The notes under the pieces are model-generated. The model was not told where the DNA came from and ran no database searches. It worked only from the letters and a program-made list of their open reading frames with translations. Below, one piece after another: positions 9,405 through 17,571 of a stretch of DNA of 64,000 bases (the first letter of the stretch is position 1; each line of letters starts with the position of its first letter). The stretch is from NCBI GenBank assembly GCA_017453065.1, contig JAFTKW010000011.1, positions 1 to 64,000 of the forward strand. The letters are read 5' to 3'. The position numbers and the translations under genes are program-made. The DNA comes from Lachnospiraceae bacterium. Lineage in GTDB: Bacteria > Bacillota > Clostridia > Lachnospirales > Lachnospiraceae.

Positions 9405-9440
9405 AAGGGAGCAAATCCGATGATTTGCCCCCTTTTCTTA
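9405..9440. terminator. Bidirectional terminator between ABC-F and tatD genes
   Basis: AAGGGAGCAAAT (9405-9416) pairs with ATTTGCCCCCTT (9423-9434) with one mismatch. T-rich sequence follows on the plus strand and A-rich sequence precedes, so it can serve both converging genes. Confidence 0.8.
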
Positions 9441-9459
9441 TTTATTTTCTGTTTACCTG

Positions 9460-10227
9460 TTATGCCATACGATACAATCTCTTTGCATTGTCATAGGTAA
9501 TGCGTTCCACTTCCTCTTTGGAAATTCCTTTGATTTCTGCAATTGCCTCCACTACATAAGTTAAGTTCAAAGAAGAGTTTCTTTTTCCCCTGAAAGGAAC
9601 TGGTGCCAAATATGGGCAGTCTGTCTCTAACACAATTCGATCCATTGGAATTTCTTCCACCGCCTCTTTCAGTTTCTTTCCATTAGAAAAAGTAATCACT
9701 CCACCAACCCCAATATAGAAGCCCATATCCAAAAAAATCTTCGCCGTTTCCTTGGTGTAAGAAAAGCAGTGAATCACGCCGCCAATCTCCTGCGCCTTTT
9801 CTTCCTTCATAATATCTATGGTATCCTGTGCAGCATCTCTAGAATGAATGACTACTGGAAGGTGCATCTTTCTTGCCAAATTCAGTTGTCTTCGAAACCA
9901 CTTCTTCTGAATCTCTCTGTCTGGCTCATCCCAGTAGTAATCCAGCCCAATTTCACCGATTGCCAGACACTTAGGATGCTTACAAGCTTCTTCAAGCCAT
10001 TCAAGTCCTGCCTCTTCCAGTTGGTCTGTATCGTTTGGGTGAATACCCAAAACTCCATATACGAAATCATACTGTTTTATTAACTCCAATGTCTGCTGGT
10101 TGGACCCCATGCTAGCGCCAATATTCACTACCTTGTCTATACCTGCACCTGGCAGGCTTCGCAAAAGGTCATCTCTATCCTCATCAAACTGTCTGTCATC
10201 ATAATGTGCATGTGTTTCAAAAATCAT
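9460..10227 (-). CDS. TatD family metal-dependent hydrolase (3'-5' DNase)
   Basis: A 255-residue TIM-barrel amidohydrolase. The N-terminal metal ligands are in FETHAHYD (HxH, residues 6-8), a carboxylate ligand is in AIGEIGLDYYW, later ligands are in VIHSRDA and GGVIHCFSY, and the final Asp is in LETDCPYLAP. TatD/YcfH relatives are magnesium-dependent nucleases linked to DNA repair or nucleic acid turnover. GGAAG lies upstream of the ATG. It is a single gene ending at a shared terminator. In many Firmicutes the tatD gene neighbours rsmA, which here lies 6.5 kb away. Confidence 0.93.
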   Translation of the reverse strand: MIFETHAHYDDRQFDEDRDDLLRSLPGAGIDKVVNIGASMGSNQQTLELIKQYDFVYGVLGIHPNDTDQLEEAGLEWLEEACKHPKCLAIGEIGLDYYWDEPDREIQKKWFRRQLNLARKMHLPVVIHSRDAAQDTIDIMKEEKAQEIGGVIHCFSYTKETAKIFLDMGFYIGVGGVITFSNGKKLKEAVEEIPMDRIVLETDCPYLAPVPFRGKRNSSLNLTYVVEAIAEIKGISKEEVERITYDNAKRLYRMA

Positions 10228-10306
10228 TTCCGTGTCTTCCTTTACCTGTTCAATATTCCGAGCAATTTCTTTATGATAAATTGTATATGCAATTTCTGGT
10301 TAGCAC

Positions 10307-10336
10307 TTTCAATTATTGTACAACATGTGGTATAAT
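10307..10336 (+). promoter_or_regulatory. Promoter of the GH28 gene
   Basis: -10 TATAAT (10331-10336) is perfect; an 18-base spacer leads back to a weak -35 TTTCAA (10307-10312). The ATG at 10388 has AGGAGG upstream. Confidence 0.55.
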
Positions 10337-10387
10337 ATTGTAAGATGTATCTTGAAATAATTTTACCGTAAAATAGGAGGGTTCCTT

Positions 10388-11707
10388 ATGGTTTATAATG
10401 TATTAGATTTTGGTGCTGTTGGGGATGGCACCACACTTGATACTCCTGCTATTCAGCAGGCAATTGATACTTGTTCCATGGCAGGAGGCGGCAGAGTCGT
10501 TTTGCCGGGCGGAAAAGTATACCGCTCTGGTTCTATTGAGCTCCGTTCTTTTGTCGAATTTCATCTGGAAACCGGTGCCATATTAAAAGCAAGCGATCAC
10601 CTCAAAGATTTTGATCTATTTCAGCAAAATGAATCCGAGCCTGAGGCTAGTGAAATTCCTTCCTACGAAAGCTCAGAGTACAACGGTGCTCCAAGCTACT
10701 ACTTTATTTATGGCAAAGACTTGGAAGACGTTTCCATCACAGGTTTTGGCAAAATAGACGGTAACGAAGAAATTTTCTACGGGGAGGTAACTCCTTGGCA
10801 TATTGAAGGAGCCTTTTATCCTCGTGTTCCTCTTATATACCTAGAACATGTAAACAGCCTGACCGTGCAACATGTCACTCTGCAGCGTTCCGCATTCTGG
10901 ACTCTGCACATGGTTGGTTGTAAGGATGTGCTCGTTGACGGTATCCGCATTCGCAACAACTTAAAGTTAGCCAACTGCGACGGTATCGATCCTGACCACT
11001 GTCAGAATGTACGAATCCAGGGCTGTTCTATTGAAAGCGCAGATGACTGTATCGTACTTAAAAATACAGCAAGTGCTTCAGAATATGGCCCTTGTGAAAA
11101 CATCATAATCACTGGCTGTACATTGACCTCTACTAGTGCCGCTATCAAGATTGGTACAGAAAGCGAGGATGTATTCCGCAACATTTTGGTTGAGAACTGT
11201 CTTATTACCCGTTCCAACCGCGGCATCTCCCTGCAACTTAGAGATAAAGGCTCCATTGAAAATGTTTCCTTCAATCACATTTCCATCGAGACTAAGCTGT
11301 TTACCCCTAAGTATTACTGGGGTTGCGCAGAGCCAATCTCCATCACGGCAGTAAAACGCAAAAGTGATACCGATATCGGACATATCAAGGATATCCGCTT
11401 CAACAACATCCATTGCTCTGGCGAAAACGGTATTTTTATCTACGGCGATGTGGACAAAAACATCAGCGAGATTTACTTCGACAATGTTTCCGTTCACCTA
11501 ACTGAGAAATCCATTTATCCTAAAAATCGCCATGATTTAAGGCCTACCTCCGGAATAAATCTCACAGAAGAAGGCCTAAATAGCATCTATATTCGCAACG
11601 CATCCTACATAGTCTTTAGAAACTTCCTTCAAAAGGTGGATCTTTCTATGCAGCACGTTATGTCTACAGCCATCAATGTGGATGCATGCGACAATTTCAT
11701 TATGTAA
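10388..11707 (+). CDS. GH28 family glycoside hydrolase (polygalacturonase type)
   Basis: A 439-residue right-handed beta-helix enzyme. It opens with the usual YNVLDFGAVGDGTTLDTPAIQ strand-turn. GH28 catalytic motifs are visible: ANCDGIDPD (the N-x-D motif) and SADDCIVLKN (the paired aspartates), around residues 195-225. The later GHG-type motif is not obvious, and the stretch after SAAIKIGTE may replace it. The family hydrolyses galacturonan or rhamnogalacturonan backbones by inversion. There is no signal peptide, so it should act inside the cell on imported pectic oligomers, suggesting an exo-acting enzyme. AGGAGG precedes the ATG. Confidence 0.88.
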   Translation: MVYNVLDFGAVGDGTTLDTPAIQQAIDTCSMAGGGRVVLPGGKVYRSGSIELRSFVEFHLETGAILKASDHLKDFDLFQQNESEPEASEIPSYESSEYNGAPSYYFIYGKDLEDVSITGFGKIDGNEEIFYGEVTPWHIEGAFYPRVPLIYLEHVNSLTVQHVTLQRSAFWTLHMVGCKDVLVDGIRIRNNLKLANCDGIDPDHCQNVRIQGCSIESADDCIVLKNTASASEYGPCENIIITGCTLTSTSAAIKIGTESEDVFRNILVENCLITRSNRGISLQLRDKGSIENVSFNHISIETKLFTPKYYWGCAEPISITAVKRKSDTDIGHIKDIRFNNIHCSGENGIFIYGDVDKNISEIYFDNVSVHLTEKSIYPKNRHDLRPTSGINLTEEGLNSIYIRNASYIVFRNFLQKVDLSMQHVMSTAINVDACDNFIM

Positions 11708-11721
11708 TATGGTTTAAACAC

Positions 11722-11757
11722 AGGCTACTAATTATTCAACATTGGTAGCCTCTTTTT
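11722..11757 (+). terminator. Terminator of the GH28 gene
   Basis: AGGCTACTAAT (11722-11732) pairs with ATTGGTAGCCT (11741-11751, one G-T pair) and is followed by CTTTTTC. Its 3' half lies inside the end of the converging folT gene. Confidence 0.7.
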
Positions 11758-12328
11758 CAAATGGATAAGTATAGTTTCTAGAGTTGCGGTTTCCTCTTAA
11801 TATTTTAAGCAGAAGCCCCAACGCCACGAACAAAATCACTGTGTCAATTGGGAGCATAATTGCGTTTTTAATCACTCTAGCTGGCAAAAGAGCCATGAAA
11901 CCCTTTCCATAGAGCATGGATACCCAGAGAGTATTGAGTCCGCAGTTGATAAATACTTTTACGAGCACTTCAGGAATGAAAACACGCCACCACTTGAGAG
12001 GTTTTTTGTAAAGGAAGATTCCATAAATCACCCCTCCAAGGATAGCATCCAGAGTAAACCCGAAAAAGAATGGACCATTTGGCTTCACCATGTATTTCAG
12101 TACATCCATGATTCCACCAAAGATGCCTCCCACGATAGGACCGAACAAAAAATCTACGATTCGGTTGGGAATTCCTGAAAAACCAATTCGGATATAAGGG
12201 CCTAAGTCAATGGACGCCACCAAACTTAACACTACACCCAAGGCACCCAAAATACCCAAAGTTGCCAAGTGTCCCAAGGTAGAAAACGCATTTCCTGATT
12301 CTACCATCAGCTGTTTGAATTTCTTCAT
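11732..12328 (-). CDS. folT: Folate-family ECF transporter S component
   Basis: A 198-residue membrane protein with about six hydrophobic segments. Sequence features of the FolT S-component are present: GPYIRIGFSGIPNRIVDFLFG and GPFFFGFTLDAILGG. It captures folates for the shared ECF module (EcfA/EcfA'/EcfT), which is not in this window. The start at MKKFKQ has AAGGAGGC six bases upstream; a longer in-frame start would fold back over the leader. A tetrahydrofolate riboswitch precedes it (12403-12512), which independently supports the folate assignment. Confidence 0.93.
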   Translation of the reverse strand: MKKFKQLMVESGNAFSTLGHLATLGILGALGVVLSLVASIDLGPYIRIGFSGIPNRIVDFLFGPIVGGIFGGIMDVLKYMVKPNGPFFFGFTLDAILGGVIYGIFLYKKPLKWWRVFIPEVLVKVFINCGLNTLWVSMLYGKGFMALLPARVIKNAIMLPIDTVILFVALGLLLKILRGNRNSRNYTYPFEKEATNVE

Positions 12329-12402
12329 AAAAAAAGCCTCCTTTATGCAGTTATACCAGAAACTACATAAGAAGACGAAACTTAGCTTCACCTTTACTAT
12401 GT

Positions 12403-12512
12403 AGCAGCGGGATGCGAATGCTGCACCGCAAGCGAAAGTCTATCCTTTTGCTTTTCGTCCATGTGACAACTCCCTGTTCACACAGCACTTAACGCGTAAC
12501 ATTCTACTCTGC
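12403..12512 (-). promoter_or_regulatory. Tetrahydrofolate (THF) riboswitch upstream of folT
   Basis: On the minus strand the leader matches the THF riboswitch in order: closing stem GCAG (12509-12512) with CTGC near 12404-12407, then AGTAG, the conserved ACGCGTTAAGTG, a GTGTGAAC...GTTGTCACA arm, GACGAAAAGC, a GCGGTG segment and GCATCCCGCTGC. This class binds reduced folates and controls folate uptake and synthesis in Clostridia. No U-tract terminator is seen between it and the ATG; CTACATA and TATGTAG can pair across the 3' side, so control of ribosome access is more likely than termination. Confidence 0.93.
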
Positions 12513-12520
12513 AATATCTT

Positions 12521-12550
12521 TTGATATTTTTCTATGAACGTAAGTATACT
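12521..12550 (+). promoter_or_regulatory. Promoter of the GPH transporter/alpha-glucosidase operon
   Basis: -35 TTGATA (12521-12526), an 18-base spacer and -10 TATACT (12545-12550). The ATG at 12597 follows AAAGGAG. The -10 overlaps the -10 of the opposite-strand folT promoter. Confidence 0.65.
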
Positions 12551-12571
12551 CGTATGCCACAAAAAAGTAAA
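12543..12571 (-). promoter_or_regulatory. Promoter of the folT riboswitch transcript
   Basis: On the minus strand, -35 TTTACT (12566-12571), a 17-base spacer and -10 TATACT (12543-12548). Transcription would start near 12536, about 24 bases before the riboswitch. The palindrome AGTATACT (12543-12550) can serve as -10 in both directions. Confidence 0.6.
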
Positions 12572-12596
12572 GCACTTTAACTAGAAAGGAGTTCTT

Positions 12597-13958
12597 ATGA
12601 ACACAAAACGCAACAAATTTACCTTTGGACTGGGCACCGTCGGAAGAGATATGGTTTACACCATGGTCAGCATGTATCTGATGTTCTATTTGACAGATGT
12701 ATTAACGCTGAGTACCGATGTGCTTTGGTGGGTAACCAGCATTATGATGGTTGTACGAATTTTTGACGCAGTCAACGATCCTTTTATGGGCGTAATTGTT
12801 GACAACAGCCATTCCAGATTTGGACGCTTCAAGCCTTGGATTTGTATTGGCGGAATATTATCCAGTATTTTTACAGTACTATTTTTTACCGATCTCGGTT
12901 TGGAAGGGGCTCCATATATTATCTTCTTCACTATTGTATATCTATTTTGGGAGATTTCCTACACCATGCACGACATTGCCTATTGGTCTATGCTTCCAAC
13001 TTTGAGTCAGGATCTGCATGAGAGAGAAAAAATTGGTTCTGTCGCTCGAATCTGTGCCAACGTGGGACTCTTTTTAGTTGTCGCTTTGATTGTTCCTATT
13101 ACCACCGCACTTGGCAATATTTTTGGCAGTCTGCAGAAGGGCTACTTTGTACTGGCAATTATCCTGGTTTCCATCATGATACTCTTCTTGTGTTTCACCG
13201 TATTCGGTGTAAAAGAAACAAACCTGGCTGTAGAACAGAAAGACTCCACCTCCTTTAAGGAGCTCCTTAGTATCATATTTAAAAACGATCAGCTTATGGT
13301 AACTGCCATCGCAAATGCTCTTTTCATGATCGGTTATTCGACTACTACAAGCTTTGGTCTTTACTATTTCAAATATGTATACGGCAACGAGGATATGTAT
13401 TCTATCTTTGCAGTTATACTTGGTGTATCTCAGATTGTGGCACTTTCTGTATTCCCTGCTTTTGCCTCCAAGTACCCTCGCAAGTTGCTCTATACGATTG
13501 CAACAGGACTGGTGCTCGCTGGCTATGTGATCTTCTTCTTTGCCCCAAACACCACCATGCTCTACATTGGCATTGCTGGCATCCTGCTCTTCGTAGGCCA
13601 GGCCTTCATTCAGGTGTTGATGCTTCTGTTTTTGACTGATAGCGTAGAATACGGGGAATGGAAATTAGGAAAAAGAAATGACAGCGTTACCTTCTCCCTG
13701 CAGCCTTTCATCAACAAGATGGGTGGCGCAGTTGCCAGTGGCATAGTAGGCGCAATTGTCATTGTTTCCGGTATGCAAAAGGCACAGTCTGCCGCAGATA
13801 TGACGGAAGAAGGCTTACTTATTTTCAAGATGGCAATGATGGTATTCCCTCTGGTTTGTATCGTAGTGGGCTTCCTCATTTATCGTGCCAAATATATTTT
13901 AGATGAAAAAATGTTTACCAAGATCGTGGAGGAACTCAATGAGCGAAACAGCAAATAA
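12597..13958 (+). CDS. GPH-family sugar:cation symporter (MelB-like)
   Basis: A 453-residue transporter with about twelve membrane segments. The N-terminal half shows GPH family hallmarks: FGLGTVGRDMVYTMVSMY, the cation-site RIFDAVNDPFMG near residues 52-63, and SRFGRFKPWI. GPH proteins import glycosides, pentosides or hexuronides with protons or sodium. The next gene, an alpha-glucosidase, overlaps its end by 20 bases, so the substrate is probably an alpha-linked disaccharide or oligosaccharide such as isomaltose or maltose. AAAGGAG lies upstream of the ATG. Confidence 0.92.
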   Translation: MNTKRNKFTFGLGTVGRDMVYTMVSMYLMFYLTDVLTLSTDVLWWVTSIMMVVRIFDAVNDPFMGVIVDNSHSRFGRFKPWICIGGILSSIFTVLFFTDLGLEGAPYIIFFTIVYLFWEISYTMHDIAYWSMLPTLSQDLHEREKIGSVARICANVGLFLVVALIVPITTALGNIFGSLQKGYFVLAIILVSIMILFLCFTVFGVKETNLAVEQKDSTSFKELLSIIFKNDQLMVTAIANALFMIGYSTTTSFGLYYFKYVYGNEDMYSIFAVILGVSQIVALSVFPAFASKYPRKLLYTIATGLVLAGYVIFFFAPNTTMLYIGIAGILLFVGQAFIQVLMLLFLTDSVEYGEWKLGKRNDSVTFSLQPFINKMGGAVASGIVGAIVIVSGMQKAQSAADMTEEGLLIFKMAMMVFPLVCIVVGFLIYRAKYILDEKMFTKIVEELNERNSK

Positions 13959-15807
13959 AATGACCATGCAACACCGTTTGGGCGAGCTCTATGCTACTCC
14001 TATCGGACACGATACCTTATCAAAGGTACTAATGCAGCTTAATATCTCCGACAAACTAATTACCAAAGGGCCTCTTTCTCGTATCAAGTTAAAAACCTTG
14101 GCTGGAATCGCCAAGCCCTTTGTAGGAGAGGGTTTTTTCGATACCTTTTTGGAACTGATTAATGGCGAAACAGATACCCCTTTCATATCACGTGGTGAGA
14201 TTACTCACAAGTGGTGGAAGGAAGCAGTATTTTATCAGATTTATCCTCGCAGTTTTTATGACACAGACGGCGATGGCATTGGAGATTTGCGTGGCATCAT
14301 AAACAAACTAGACTATTTGAAGGATTTGGGCGTAGACGCACTTTGGCTATCCCCTATCTATGATTCTCCAAACGACGACAACGGTTACGATATCCGCAAC
14401 TACCGCAAAATTATGCAGGAGTTCGGCACCATGGAGGACTTTGATGAATTACTCTCCAAGGTACATGACAAAGGCATGCGCCTGATTATGGATTTGGTCA
14501 TCAACCATACCTCCGACGAACATGAATGGTTTAAGGCCGCTTTGGCAGACCCAAATTCCAAATATAGAGATTACTATTACTTTAGACCAGGTGGGGACGG
14601 GGTGACCCCTCCAAACAACTGGAACTCCTTCTTTGCAGGCCCTGCTTGGAATTACTATCCTAAGCAAGATGTATGGGCATTACATCTTTTTTCCAAAAAA
14701 CAGATGGACTTAAACTGGGAAAACCCTAACGTACGGGCCGACCTAATCGAAATGATTAACTGGTGGCTGGACAAAGGTGTAGACGGTTTCCGCATGGATG
14801 TCATTAACTACATCTCCAAGAAAGAAGGACTTCCAGACGGAAACGAAACCATCGGGAAATTGATGGGCTATTACGGAATCGAGCATTATTATTATGGCCC
14901 TAAATTGCATCAGTTCTTGGCAGAAGTGCAGGCCAAGGCCTTCAAGCCCCACAATGCTTTTTCTGTAGGCGAAACTCCAGGCATCGGCATGAATATGTGC
15001 CGTTTTGTTACAGGACAGGAACGTGGTGAGCTGGACATGGTATTTTCCTTTGACCACTTAGAGACTCCAGGACACGTTCGCATGGATGATTACGCATATG
15101 ATCTTAACTATTACCGCGATTACATGATTGAATGGATGACCGGCTATGGCAACAACTGCTGGATGTCTATCTTTTACAACAACCATGACAATCCTCGCAT
15201 GATTAGCAAGATTACCAAGGACGCCTCACAACATCCTTCTTTAGCAAAGTTGCTGGCGACCATGCAATTCACATTGAAAGGTACTCCTTTTATCTTCCAG
15301 GGAGATGAAATGGGTCTGGCAAACTATGAATTCACCTCTATGGATCAGATTACAGACGTGGAAGCCAAAGGTTACTACGCTGAGTATTTAGAAACCATGA
15401 CTCCTGAGGCTGCCTTCCAAAAGATCTTGGCCGGCACCAGAGAACACTGCCGCGTACTTCTGCCATGGAACGAAACCTATCCTTCCTATCATCAAGGACT
15501 GACCCAGGAAATTCGCGAAGATGTAGTTACTGTCTACAAACAGCTGATTTCACTAAGACATCAGGACCCCGCTCTGGTATATGGCGAATTCAATGTACTA
15601 GATAGACGCAAGGACCACTTCACTTATGAAAGGCGTTTAGGCGATACCGTGTACGTCATTGACTGTAACCTAAGCAACAAGCCACTTGGCGGATTTATTC
15701 CTGAAGAAGAACAAGCTGGTGCACAACTACTGTTTAGCACTCTTTGTGACAAAAACAATGCCAATCAGGCGCTTCTTCCTTATGAAGCACGAATCTGGAA
15801 ACTATAA
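13939..15807 (+). CDS. GH13 alpha-glucosidase (oligo-1,6-glucosidase type)
   Basis: A 622-residue cytoplasmic enzyme. The start at MSETANK is chosen because GGAGG lies seven bases upstream. About 85 residues precede the catalytic barrel, an extension without an obvious domain; the barrel opens at WWKEAVFYQIYPRSF. Catalytic residues: Asp in GFRMDVINY (near 283), Glu in SVGETPG (near 343), Asp in NNHDNPR (near 415). The GDGIGDLRGI segment is typical of oligo-1,6-glucosidases and trehalose-6-phosphate or isomaltose hydrolases. It overlaps the GPH transporter gene, so uptake and cleavage are co-expressed. A strong terminator follows. Confidence 0.93.
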   Translation: MSETANKMTMQHRLGELYATPIGHDTLSKVLMQLNISDKLITKGPLSRIKLKTLAGIAKPFVGEGFFDTFLELINGETDTPFISRGEITHKWWKEAVFYQIYPRSFYDTDGDGIGDLRGIINKLDYLKDLGVDALWLSPIYDSPNDDNGYDIRNYRKIMQEFGTMEDFDELLSKVHDKGMRLIMDLVINHTSDEHEWFKAALADPNSKYRDYYYFRPGGDGVTPPNNWNSFFAGPAWNYYPKQDVWALHLFSKKQMDLNWENPNVRADLIEMINWWLDKGVDGFRMDVINYISKKEGLPDGNETIGKLMGYYGIEHYYYGPKLHQFLAEVQAKAFKPHNAFSVGETPGIGMNMCRFVTGQERGELDMVFSFDHLETPGHVRMDDYAYDLNYYRDYMIEWMTGYGNNCWMSIFYNNHDNPRMISKITKDASQHPSLAKLLATMQFTLKGTPFIFQGDEMGLANYEFTSMDQITDVEAKGYYAEYLETMTPEAAFQKILAGTREHCRVLLPWNETYPSYHQGLTQEIREDVVTVYKQLISLRHQDPALVYGEFNVLDRRKDHFTYERRLGDTVYVIDCNLSNKPLGGFIPEEEQAGAQLLFSTLCDKNNANQALLPYEARIWKL

Positions 15808-15810
15808 ACG

Positions 15811-15844
15811 AAAAAATAGTCCGCAAAAGCGGACTATTTTTATT
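15811..15844. terminator. Bidirectional terminator
   Basis: AATAGTCCGC (15815-15824) and GCGGACTATT (15829-15838) form a perfect 10-bp stem with an AAAA loop, with T-runs on one side and A-runs on the other. It serves the alpha-glucosidase operon and overlaps the stop codon of the converging gene. Confidence 0.9.
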
Positions 15845-17117
15845 TCTCCAACATCAGTTTTACGATTTCTTTGTCTGTCTCTCTCATACCTATCTTGCCA
15901 ATGTATCCCACACAGCTGATGGTCTCTTCCACCTCTTCTCTCAGGATACCTGTATAAGCCTCGTAGGCATGGCCTTCCATCGCCAAATGATGCGCCATCA
16001 TGGCTGCATCTACACTGGAAGCAATCTTGGCTGCACAGGAAATCTTTGCACCATCACAAATAATTCCTGGAATATTTGCCAAAGTGTTGTCTATGGTGTC
16101 TCTGATTTGCTTGATACTTCCACCTTTCATATATGTGATGGCAGCGCCTGCTGCACAAGATGCAGAGACTGCACCACAAAAAGCAGAAAGCTTGCCAATA
16201 AACTCTTTTTGAAAGATCGTCAAAAGTCCTGCAAACGCCAAGGATCTGTAAAGTATCTCCTGGCGCACATTGTTTTCTCTTGCATAGACAATTACTGGCA
16301 CGGAAGATGCAATTCCCTGATTGCCACTTCCTGAATTGATGATAACTGGCATGTTACATCCAGCCATACGGGCTTCAGATGCTGCCGCAGCATAAGCCTT
16401 CATACGAGTAATGGTACTGTCAGCATAGGCACTTCGAATCACTCTTCCAATCCCAAGTCCATAGTCTCCAGATATACCTTCATAGGCAATATCCATATTG
16501 CAACGAATCTGCTGTTCAAACAAATCCTTGATCTCTTTGATTTCTACTTCATCCGCAAAGGTTTTAATCTGCTCAAGGCTTAGTGCAGATCGATCCGCAG
16601 GCTTTCTATTTTCCTGCTCCACTCCGCCTTCCTCTGCCAACAGCACTTTGCCGTCTTTTGCAATGCGAACTACATTTAGATGAGAGTACTTCACTTCGAC
16701 CAGAACAGATTCCTGACCCTCCCACATCTCTATTTGAAAGTGAAGTGGAATTTCAGAATCCAAAAAGTCCACTCTGCAAGCCTCCTTGGATAGCAAATCT
16801 TTGGTCTGAGCGATATGCTCCTTAGTTGCAGCCTCCAAAACTTCCATCTCCTTGGAAGCGTCACCACCTATCGCACCAAGTATAACTGCCGCTTCTATAC
16901 CATGCATTCCATCGGAATTTGGAATGCTGACACACCTTACATTTTTAATGATGTTTCCACTACATTTCGCAACAATACGCTCTGGATCAGCGCTTAAGTA
17001 CTCTCTTCCTTTTGCTGCCGCATACGCAAGTGCAATAGGTTCCGTACATCCCATAGCTGGAATCAATTCTTCTTTTAATATAGCCAAAAAGTTTTCTTTT
17101 GTACTTGTATCCAACAT
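15840..17117 (-). CDS. L-cysteine desulfidase / L-serine dehydratase-like protein (CyuA, UPF0597 family)
   Basis: A 425-residue protein of the CyuA/YhaM family. Members split L-cysteine to pyruvate, sulfide and ammonia using an iron-sulfur cluster. Conserved cysteines fit cluster binding: GCTEP near residue 23, GCNMPVIINSGSGNQG in the middle and CDGAKISCAAKIASS near the C-terminus. The Gly-rich SGSGNQG segment resembles iron-sulfur serine dehydratases. It is a single gene with no visible cysteine transporter beside it, so cysteine detoxification or catabolism is inferred from family only. Confidence 0.85.
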   Translation of the reverse strand: MLDTSTKENFLAILKEELIPAMGCTEPIALAYAAAKGREYLSADPERIVAKCSGNIIKNVRCVSIPNSDGMHGIEAAVILGAIGGDASKEMEVLEAATKEHIAQTKDLLSKEACRVDFLDSEIPLHFQIEMWEGQESVLVEVKYSHLNVVRIAKDGKVLLAEEGGVEQENRKPADRSALSLEQIKTFADEVEIKEIKDLFEQQIRCNMDIAYEGISGDYGLGIGRVIRSAYADSTITRMKAYAAAASEARMAGCNMPVIINSGSGNQGIASSVPVIVYARENNVRQEILYRSLAFAGLLTIFQKEFIGKLSAFCGAVSASCAAGAAITYMKGGSIKQIRDTIDNTLANIPGIICDGAKISCAAKIASSVDAAMMAHHLAMEGHAYEAYTGILREEVEETISCVGYIGKIGMRETDKEIVKLMLEK

Positions 17118-17194
17118 AGTAATAACTCCTTTTCCCTTGTAGGGTGCGGTTTCATTATACGTTCAAAAGCGCTATTTTTCAACATTCCTACAGT

Positions 17195-17270
17195 ATTTAG
17201 AATTTTTTCTAAATAGGTATTGCATTTTCCCATTCTTCATGCTACTCTATATTTAGAAAATTTTCTAAAT
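17195..17270 (+). promoter_or_regulatory. Promoter with two palindromic operators for the sdpRI-like pair
   Basis: Two palindromes share the same arms: ATTTAGAA-TTTT-TTCTAAAT (17195-17214) and the perfect ATTTAGAAAATTTTCTAAAT (17251-17270), both followed by AGG and 56 bases apart. Between them lie -35 TTGCAT (17220-17225), a 17-base spacer and -10 TACTCT (17243-17248). The second palindrome covers the start point. This is the layout expected for autorepression by the ArsR-type protein encoded next. Confidence 0.8.
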
Positions 17271-17301
17271 AGGTTTTAATACAGAGAAAGGAGCATTTGC
17301 C

Positions 17302-17571
17302 ATGGGTTTTGCAGAAACATTCAAAGCCTTGTCCGACCCTATCAGACGTGAAATACTGGAATTGCTCAAGAAAGATCAACTATCAGCAGGAGAAATCGGC
17401 GCTCATTTCGATATGACAGGCGCTACCATTTCTTACCATCTCAGTATTTTAAAAAAGGCAGACCTGGTTAAGGAAACCAAGAAAAAGAACTTTATTTACT
17501 ATGAGCTCAACGCTTCCGTCGTAGAGGAAGTTATGCTCTGGCTAACAGAATTGAAAGGAGACAAATCATGA
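17302..17571 (+). CDS. ArsR/SmtB-type repressor (SdpR-like autorepressor)
   Basis: An 89-residue winged-helix protein. The N-terminus FKALSDPIRREILELL and the recognition helix region GATISYHLSILKKADLVKE are typical of ArsR family repressors. No cysteine pair for metal sensing is present. It lacks added domains and overlaps an SdpI-like gene by four bases (ATGA), the arrangement of Bacillus sdpR-sdpI, in which SdpI inactivates the repressor at the membrane. Two palindromes upstream are its likely operators. Confidence 0.9.
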   Translation: MGFAETFKALSDPIRREILELLKKDQLSAGEIGAHFDMTGATISYHLSILKKADLVKETKKKNFIYYELNASVVEEVMLWLTELKGDKS

